6,257 nt of DNA from UBA685 sp049889495. GTDB lineage: Bacteria > Pseudomonadota > Alphaproteobacteria > Puniceispirillales > Puniceispirillaceae. Positions 1-3,951 of the stretch are shown piece by piece. Location: contig JBMHDH010000107.1 in the NCBI GenBank assembly GCA_049889495.1, positions 1-6,257 of the forward strand. Reading direction: 5' to 3'. Within the stretch, counting starts at the first letter, position 1; every line of letters begins with the position of its first letter. The notes beneath the pieces were generated by a model. That model was not told the origin of the DNA. It did not search any database and saw only the letters and a program-made list of their open reading frames with translations. The position numbers and the translations under genes are program-made.

Positions 1-1223
1 ATATGCTGGAAGAAGCCGAAAAAAGAGATCACAGAAAGCTCGGCAAAGCATTGGATTTATTCCATATGCAAGAAGAAGCCACAGGGTCTGTCTTTTGGCA
101 TCCGCGTGGCTGGACTTTGTATCGCGAAATTGAAAATTACATGCGTCGTCGCTTGGATGGGGCCAATTATCAAGAAGTGAAAACACCACAATTGATTGAT
201 CGCTCTTTGTGGGAAGCCTCTGGTCACTGGGATAAATTCGGTGAAAATATGTTTACCGCTGATTCTGAAGATGATCGTACATTGGCGTTAAAACCAATGA
301 ATTGCCCAGGCCATGTCCAGATTTACAGACAAGGCGTGAAATCCTATCGTGATTTGCCAATGCGCATGGCTGAATTTGGCTCTTGTCACCGCAATGAGCC
401 ATCAGGCGCATTGCATGGCATTATGCGTGTGCGTGCCTTTACCCAAGATGATGCCCATATTTTCTGTACTGAAGATCAAATTACATCTGAATCAGTGGCC
501 TTTTGTTCCTTGTTGCAAGATATCTATAAAGATTTCGGCTTTACCGATATCCGCGTGAAATTCTCTGATCGCCCAGAGGTGCGCGCAGGGGAAGATGCGG
601 TATGGGATAAGGCAGAAGCGGCTTTGACCGATGCAACAAAGGCGGCAAAGCTTGAAACCAAATTAAACCCTGGTGAAGGGGCCTTTTATGGTCCTAAGCT
701 GGAATTTGTGCTGACAGATGCCATTGGCCGTGATTGGCAATGTGGCACTTTGCAGGTTGATTTTGTATTGCCAGAACGTCTTGATGCAGAATATGTCGGC
801 GAAGATGGCAACCGCCACAGACCTGTGATGTTGCACCGTGCGATTTTGGGCTCATTAGAACGCTGGATCGGCATTTTGATTGAACAATATTCAGGCCGCA
901 TGCCGCTATGGCTGTCACCTGTTCAGATGGTCGTGGCACCCATTACAGCGGCAGCAAATGACTATGCGAATGCCGTCGCAGAGGCCGCAAGAGATGCTGG
1001 TTTGCGTGTTGAAGTCGATGAGAGAAACGAGAAGATCGGCTATAAAATCCGCGAACATAGCACAGGCAAAATCCCTGTGATTATTGCGGTTGGGGAACGT
1101 GAAGCAGAGGCAGGCAGTGTTGCCATTCGCCGTCTTGGGTCAACGGAACAGACTATTTTGCCTTTGGCAGATGCGATGGTCCAATTGGCAGATGAAGCCA
1201 CACCACCAGATTTGCGACGCTAA
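1..1223 (+). CDS. thrS: Threonyl-tRNA synthetase, C-terminal part (5' end off window)
   Basis: Class II aminoacyl-tRNA synthetase that charges tRNA-Thr with threonine in the cytoplasm. Only the last 406 or so residues are here. The ATG at position 3 is internal, because the sequence opens in the linker before the catalytic core, near residue 234 of the E. coli enzyme; the TGS and editing domains are missing. Counting from that Met, motif 1 lies around residues 56-84. KPMNCPGH (97-104) supplies zinc ligand Cys101. Motif 2 includes CHRNEPSGALHG, with Arg130 matching E. coli Arg363. FTQDDAH gives zinc ligand His152. HRAILGSLER (279-288) gives zinc ligand His279 and motif 3 Arg288. All three zinc ligands of the family are therefore present. 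The anticodon-binding domain runs from about 306 to the end, with conserved KIGYKIREH and KIPVIIAVGERE. The TAA stop is at 1221-1223. No truncation or frameshift is visible within the window. Function is close to certain. Confidence 0.98.
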   Translation, partial: MLEEAEKRDHRKLGKALDLFHMQEEATGSVFWHPRGWTLYREIENYMRRRLDGANYQEVKTPQLIDRSLWEASGHWDKFGENMFTADSEDDRTLALKPMNCPGHVQIYRQGVKSYRDLPMRMAEFGSCHRNEPSGALHGIMRVRAFTQDDAHIFCTEDQITSESVAFCSLLQDIYKDFGFTDIRVKFSDRPEVRAGEDAVWDKAEAALTDATKAAKLETKLNPGEGAFYGPKLEFVLTDAIGRDWQCGTLQVDFVLPERLDAEYVGEDGNRHRPVMLHRAILGSLERWIGILIEQYSGRMPLWLSPVQMVVAPITAAANDYANAVAEAARDAGLRVEVDERNEKIGYKIREHSTGKIPVIIAVGEREAEAGSVAIRRLGSTEQTILPLADAMVQLADEATPPDLRR

Positions 1224-1400
1224 TCTGGTGACCTTGTTTGCAAAAGCCAAGATGGTAAAAACGAAGGCCAGTGCTTGAATTTTTAATTAATTCATACTAA
1301 TGATTGAACATCTCAAAATAACCTTAAAGGCGCTTGCTAGGGGTTCAAGTGAGATAAGATAAAATTTTGACGAGCTGTAACAATAATAGGAGACATTCTC
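1224..1400 (+). other. thrS-infC intergenic region / infC leader
   Basis: This 177-nt A/T-rich gap has no gene. I see no convincing intrinsic terminator after thrS. The best inverted repeat is TGAATT (1276-1281) with AATTCA (1289-1294), which is pure A/T-type pairing and lacks a GC stem plus T-tract. Candidate promoter hexamers such as TTGCTA (about 1335-1340) with GATAAA downstream match consensus at only four of six positions each, so I do not call a promoter. thrS and infC may be co-transcribed, or infC may have a weak promoter here. The region ends with the infC ribosome binding site. Confidence 0.5.
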
Positions 1401-1403
1401 ATA
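1388..1403 (+). promoter_or_regulatory. infC: infC ribosome binding site with AUA start codon
   Basis: AGGAGA at 1388-1393 is a strong Shine-Dalgarno sequence. Seven nucleotides separate it from ATA at 1401-1403, which is in frame with IF3. An in-frame TGA at 1368-1370 closes the frame upstream, and no ATG, GTG or TTG occurs in frame before GTG 1425, which has no comparable Shine-Dalgarno sequence. An in-frame ATT at 1395 (the classic infC start codon) lies only 1 nt from this Shine-Dalgarno sequence, too close to be used with it. Start codons of this rare class are typical of infC. They let IF3, which discriminates against non-standard starts, repress its own translation. Confidence 0.8.
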
Positions 1404-1937
1404 GCACGTTCACGACAAGATGCGGTGCCAGCCAATGCTGGGCCTCGCATAAATGAAGCCATCCGCGCAACTTCCGTCAGATGTATTGACGCTGAAGGGA
1501 ACCAGCTCGGTGTTCTATCAATTGATGAAGCGCTAGAGAAAGCCTTTCAGGCAGGTCTAGATTTGGTGGAATTGCAACCAAATGCGGAACCGCCTGTTTG
1601 CAAAATCCTTGATTATGGCAAGTTCAAATATCAGGCGCAAAAGCGCGCCAATGAAGCGCGCAAAAAGCAAAAAGTGATTGAAGTCAAAGAAATCAAACTG
1701 CGCCCTAATATCGATAGCCATGATTATCAGGTGAAAATGAAAGCTGTGAATAAGTTTTTGGCAGCTGGTGATAAGGTAAAAATCACGCTTCGTTTCCGTG
1801 GCCGTGAAATGGCACATGTGGAACTTGGCAGCCAGCTTTTGGCGCGCGTTCGTGAAGAGATTGATGAAGTCGCAAAAGTCGAAGCTATGCCAAAGATGGA
1901 AGGCCGTCAGATGATCATGGTGGTCGCACCAAAATAA
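1401..1937 (+). CDS. infC: Translation initiation factor IF-3
   Basis: IF3 binds the 30S subunit, prevents premature 50S joining and checks the start codon and initiator tRNA. From the AUA start it has 178 residues, close to the 180 of E. coli IF3. The N-terminal domain (about 15-82) has GPRINEAIR, then LDLVELQPNAEPPVCKILDY followed by GKFKYQ, which is the family signature. A lysine/arginine-rich linker (about 81-92) leads to the C-terminal domain (about 93-178), with VKEIKLRPNID, DYQVKMK, KITLRFRGREMAH and a GRQMIMVVAPK end. A gene caller limited to ATG/GTG/TTG would start at GTG 1425 and lose the first eight residues (ARSRQDAV after the initiator). The reasons for preferring 1401 are the Shine-Dalgarno spacing and the basic N-terminal tail expected in alphaproteobacterial IF3. 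The gene is followed by the rpmI leader. Autoregulation by start-codon discrimination is inferred. Confidence 0.96.
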   Translation: MARSRQDAVPANAGPRINEAIRATSVRCIDAEGNQLGVLSIDEALEKAFQAGLDLVELQPNAEPPVCKILDYGKFKYQAQKRANEARKKQKVIEVKEIKLRPNIDSHDYQVKMKAVNKFLAAGDKVKITLRFRGREMAHVELGSQLLARVREEIDEVAKVEAMPKMEGRQMIMVVAPK

Positions 1938-1950
1938 TCATCTTATGATT
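1936..1950 (+). repeat. Short A/T-rich inverted repeat at the infC stop
   Basis: AATCAT (1936-1941) and ATGATT (1945-1950) can form a 6-bp stem with a 3-nt loop that overlaps the infC stop codon. A second ATGATT at 1957-1962, followed by TTT, could pair with the same left arm. The stem is weak and could be chance in A/T-rich DNA. It may act as a 3' end or processing structure. Confidence 0.3.
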
Positions 1951-1999
1951 GCGATAATGATTTTTGATTGTAACAGATAAATTTGTTGCATTTTTATAG

Positions 2000-2021
2000 G
2001 CATGCGGCTATACCCACATGC
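2000..2021 (+). promoter_or_regulatory. Stem-loop in the rpmI leader
   Basis: GCATG (2000-2004) pairs with CATGC (2017-2021). After one C-A mismatch the stem continues as GG (2006-2007) with CC (2014-2015), leaving a 6-nt loop. It lies midway through the 204-nt infC-rpmI gap and has no T-tract, so it is not an intrinsic terminator. It may belong to the same regulatory leader as the larger hairpin downstream. No protein or RNA family is recognised for it. Confidence 0.45.
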
Positions 2022-2075
2022 TCTAAGAAGCGACTAGCATAGGCGAAACATAGGGCTGCCTGTCTGGTCATGAGT

Positions 2076-2137
2076 TAGATAATCATTGTTGCCTCGGCAA
2101 TGATCTGATTATCTATAACCCTTTTTTAAAGTGAGGA
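2076..2137 (+). promoter_or_regulatory. Candidate L20/L35 autoregulatory leader: hairpin with loop complementary to the rpmI Shine-Dalgarno
   Basis: TAGATAATCA (2076-2085) and TGATTATCTA (2106-2115) are perfect 10-bp inverted repeats. Overlapping them, ATCATTG (2082-2088) and CAATGAT (2098-2104) form an alternative 7-bp stem with a 9-nt loop. The loop contains CCTCG (2092-2096), which can pair with TGAGG (2132-2136), the rpmI Shine-Dalgarno region, as four Watson-Crick pairs plus one G-U. Closing that contact would make a pseudoknot hiding the ribosome binding site. E. coli L20 represses rpmI-rplT through a leader pseudoknot, so the position suits an autogenous operator. The inverted repeats and complementarity are seen directly; the regulatory role is inferred. 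A T6 run at 2122-2127 after the hairpin leaves a weak attenuator as an alternative. Confidence 0.5.
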
Positions 2138-2141
2138 TGAA

Positions 2142-2339
2142 ATGCCCAAGATGAAAACCAAGAGCGGGGCGAAAAAACGTTTCCGTCTTACAGCTTCAGG
2201 TAAAGTGCGTGGTTCAGCTGCTTTCCTAAGCCACAATCTCCGTCGTCGTTCACAGAAAATGAAGCGCCAGGCCAGAGGCACAATGATCTTGTGTGATGCT
2301 GATGCCCGTATCGTAAAGCGTTTTCTACCATACGCCTAA
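2142..2339 (+). CDS. rpmI: 50S ribosomal protein L35
   Basis: L35 (bL35) is a small, very basic protein of the large ribosomal subunit. The 65-residue length is normal for the family. The N-terminus MPKMKTKSGAKKRF followed by RLTASGKVR is the family signature, and a central LRRRSQKMKRQ block and the LPYA end also fit. Start: ATG 2142 with GAGGA at 2133-2137, a short 4-nt spacing. The Shine-Dalgarno region is complementary to a loop in the leader hairpin upstream, so initiation may be controlled there. Its stop codon overlaps the rplT Shine-Dalgarno sequence, which suggests that the two genes are translated together. Confidence 0.98.
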   Translation: MPKMKTKSGAKKRFRLTASGKVRGSAAFLSHNLRRRSQKMKRQARGTMILCDADARIVKRFLPYA

Positions 2340-2354
2340 AGGAGATCTAGCATG
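2338..2354 (+). promoter_or_regulatory. rplT ribosome binding site overlapping the rpmI stop
   Basis: AAAGGAG (2338-2344) is a near-ideal Shine-Dalgarno sequence. It shares two bases with the TAA stop of rpmI (2337-2339) and lies 7 nt before ATG 2352. Ribosomes terminating on rpmI would be placed on the rplT site, so translational coupling is likely. Any repression acting at the rpmI start would then extend to rplT. Confidence 0.75.
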
Positions 2355-2705
2355 GCAAGAGTAAAAAGAGGCGTAACGTCGCACGCACGTCACAACAAGG
2401 TGATCAAGGCCGCAAAAGGCTATTATGGTCGTCGTAAGAATACAATTCGTACCGCAAAGCAGGCTGTTGATAAGGCCCGCCAATATGCGTATCGTGACCG
2501 CCGTGTCCGTAAGCGTGAGTTTCGCGCTTTGTGGATCCAGCGTATCAATGCCGCTGCACGTTTGCATGGCATGACATATTCAGCGCTGATGGGCGGATTA
2601 AATAAAGCGGGGATTGAGATCGACCGCAAGATGCTAGCCGATATGGCAGTGCATGATGCCGCAGCATTTGCTGCTTTGGTAGAACAGTCACGCAAAGCTG
2701 CTTAA
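2352..2705 (+). CDS. rplT: 50S ribosomal protein L20
   Basis: L20 (bL20) binds 23S rRNA and is needed early in 50S assembly; in several bacteria it also represses its own operon. The 117-residue length is normal. The N-terminal basic extension MARVKRGVTSHARHNKVIK and then AAKGYYGRRKNTIRTAKQAV are diagnostic. The globular C-terminal part contains YRDRRVRKREFRALWIQRIN, AAARLHGMTYS and GLNKAGIEIDRKMLADMA, the rRNA-binding half that also contacts the mRNA operator in studied species. It is in frame with rpmI after 12 nt and is followed by a strong hairpin. No anomalies are visible. Confidence 0.98.
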   Translation: MARVKRGVTSHARHNKVIKAAKGYYGRRKNTIRTAKQAVDKARQYAYRDRRVRKREFRALWIQRINAAARLHGMTYSALMGGLNKAGIEIDRKMLADMAVHDAAAFAALVEQSRKAA

Positions 2706-2728
2706 CATAAAGCATTTAGTAGTGATAA

Positions 2729-2773
2729 GATGGGGCCTGACTGGCCCCATCGGTATTTTAAGGCCCTTTTTTT
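2729..2773 (+). terminator. Intrinsic terminator / possible attenuator between rplT and pheS
   Basis: GATGGGGCC (2729-2737) and GGCCCCATC (2743-2751) form a perfect 9-bp GC-rich stem with a TGACT loop, 23 nt after the rplT stop. The tail directly after the stem is TATTTTA (2754-2760), only a moderate T-tract. A second copy of the right arm, GGCCC at 2762-2766, is followed at once by seven Ts (2767-2773) and could pair with GGGCC at 2733-2737 instead. The structure probably ends the infC-rpmI-rplT transcript at least in part. With two possible 3' arms it could also control read-through into pheST. Confidence 0.8.
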
Positions 2774-2791
2774 AACCTTGCTGGCGCTACC

Positions 2792-2848
2792 CTATTGGCT
2801 TTGCTCTATTGGTTTTGTCCTGATGGTTTCATCCTGCTTGGTTTTATG
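2792..2848 (+). repeat. Degenerate 14-nt tandem repeat, four units, in the pheS leader
   Basis: Units start at 2792, 2806, 2820 and 2834: CTATTGGCTTTGCT, CTATTGGTTTTGTC, CTGATGGTTTCATC and CTGCTTGGTTTTATG, the last with one extra base. Units 1 and 2 agree in the first 12 positions except one, and units 2 and 3 agree at 10 of 14. The stretch is rich in T and G and poor in A. It fills most of the space between the terminator and pheS. No function is known to me; it may be leftover slippage or a protein-binding leader. Confidence 0.55.
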
Positions 2849-2868
2849 ATGTTTTTGAAAGGTAAAAG

Positions 2869-3945
2869 ATGCCCTCTCTTAATGAGCTTCAATCAGACCT
2901 CATTGGCAAAATCGAATCAGCAACCGATTTGGCATCTCTTGATGCGATCCGTGTTGATGCGCTTGGCAAAAAAGGGGTTATTTCGGAACAATTAAAATCT
3001 CTCGGCGCGATGCCAGCCGAAGAACGCAAAGAATTTGGTCAATCTGTGAATAAGGTGAAGCAGATTGTCACAGATGCGATTTCTGCAAAATCTGCCATTT
3101 TGGAAAAACAAGCTTTGGATGCCAAATTAGCAGATGAAGCCGTGGATGTTACCTTGCCAGTGCCATCTTTAGCAGGCGGGCGGTATCATCCGTTAAGTCG
3201 CACCATCGAAGAAATTACAGCTATCTTTGCCGATATGGGCTTTACCGTGGCTGAAGGCCCAGATGTGGAAAGTGATTATTATAACTTTACGGCGTTGAAT
3301 ATTCCGCCTGAACATCCCGCGCGCCAAGAACATGATACCTTTTATTTGAACGCAGATGAGAGCGGCACCCGCCCTGTTTTACGCACGCAAACCTCGCCTG
3401 TGCAGATTCGCACGATGGAAGCCACAGAGCCACCCATTCGCATTATTGCCCCAGGGCGGACTTATCGTTCTGATCATGATGCCACCCATTCACCAATGTT
3501 CCATCAATGTGAAGGGCTTGTGATTGGCACAGATATTCATATGGGTCATTTAAAAGGTTGTTTGATTGAATTTTGCAAAGCCTTTTTCGGTGTGGATGTA
3601 TTGCCTGTGCGTTTCCGCCCAAGCTTTTTCCCTTTTACAGAACCATCAGCCGAAGTTGATATTGGTTGCAGCCGCAAAGATGGCGGGCTGAAGATTGGCG
3701 CTGGTGATGATTGGCTAGAGATTCTTGGGTCTGGCATGGTGCATCCAAAAGTATTGGCCAATTGCGGTTATGATCCTGAAAAAGTACAAGGCTTTGCCTT
3801 TGGTATGGGGATTGAACGTCTTGCCATGTTGAAATATGGGATTCCCGATCTGCGGACATTCTATGACAGTGATTTGCGCTGGATGCGTCATTATGGATTT
3901 ATGGGGCAGGATGTGCCTGCACTCCATACGGGTATTGTGGGGTAA
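2869..3945 (+). CDS. pheS: Phenylalanyl-tRNA synthetase alpha subunit
   Basis: Catalytic subunit of the alpha2-beta2 class II enzyme that charges tRNA-Phe. It has 358 residues, longer than the 327 of E. coli. The N-terminal coiled-coil tRNA-binding arm spans about 1-90. The catalytic domain follows, with motif 1 around HPLSRTIEEITAIF (107-120) and GFTVAEGPDVESDYYNF, motif 2 as GRTYRSDHDATHSPMFHQCEG (split at 196-209 and 210-216), and motif 3 as GFAFGMGIERLAML (308-321). Ala310 aligns with E. coli Ala294, the residue that limits the size of the amino-acid pocket, so normal Phe specificity is expected. The C-terminal tail after DLRWMRHYGF is an extension I associate with alphaproteobacterial PheS. 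Start ATG 2869 has GAAAGG at 2857-2862 and an in-frame TAA at 2863-2865, so no longer start is possible. pheT follows after 6 nt. Confidence 0.98.
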   Translation: MPSLNELQSDLIGKIESATDLASLDAIRVDALGKKGVISEQLKSLGAMPAEERKEFGQSVNKVKQIVTDAISAKSAILEKQALDAKLADEAVDVTLPVPSLAGGRYHPLSRTIEEITAIFADMGFTVAEGPDVESDYYNFTALNIPPEHPARQEHDTFYLNADESGTRPVLRTQTSPVQIRTMEATEPPIRIIAPGRTYRSDHDATHSPMFHQCEGLVIGTDIHMGHLKGCLIEFCKAFFGVDVLPVRFRPSFFPFTEPSAEVDIGCSRKDGGLKIGAGDDWLEILGSGMVHPKVLANCGYDPEKVQGFAFGMGIERLAMLKYGIPDLRTFYDSDLRWMRHYGFMGQDVPALHTGIVG

Positions 3946-3951
3946 TCAGAG

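Noticed and set aside
1276..1294. Inverted repeat TGAATT/AATTCA after thrS as a terminator.
   Set aside because: The stem is almost all A/T and there is no T-tract after it.
1367..1372. TTGACG resembling a -35 box before infC.
   Set aside because: A -10 at normal spacing would fall on or after the infC Shine-Dalgarno sequence.
1425..1427. GTG 1425 as the infC start.
   Set aside because: No Shine-Dalgarno sequence at proper spacing, and it would remove the expected N-terminal tail; ATA 1401 fits better.
2730..2849. A 39-codon hydrophobic ORF from ATG 2730 across the rplT-pheS gap, considered as a leader peptide.
   Set aside because: Its start lies inside the left arm of the terminator stem, it has no good Shine-Dalgarno sequence, and its three scattered Phe codons are not a regulatory run.
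2845..2850. TATGAT as a -10 element for a pheS promoter.
   Set aside because: No matching -35 at 16-18 nt, and the implied transcript would begin inside the Shine-Dalgarno sequence.
2795..2995. ORF from TTG 2795 containing several Phe codons (WFCPDGF, FMMF), considered as a Phe leader.
   Set aside because: It has no Shine-Dalgarno sequence, reads through the 14-nt repeat and then continues out of frame through the start of pheS, so it is a shadow.
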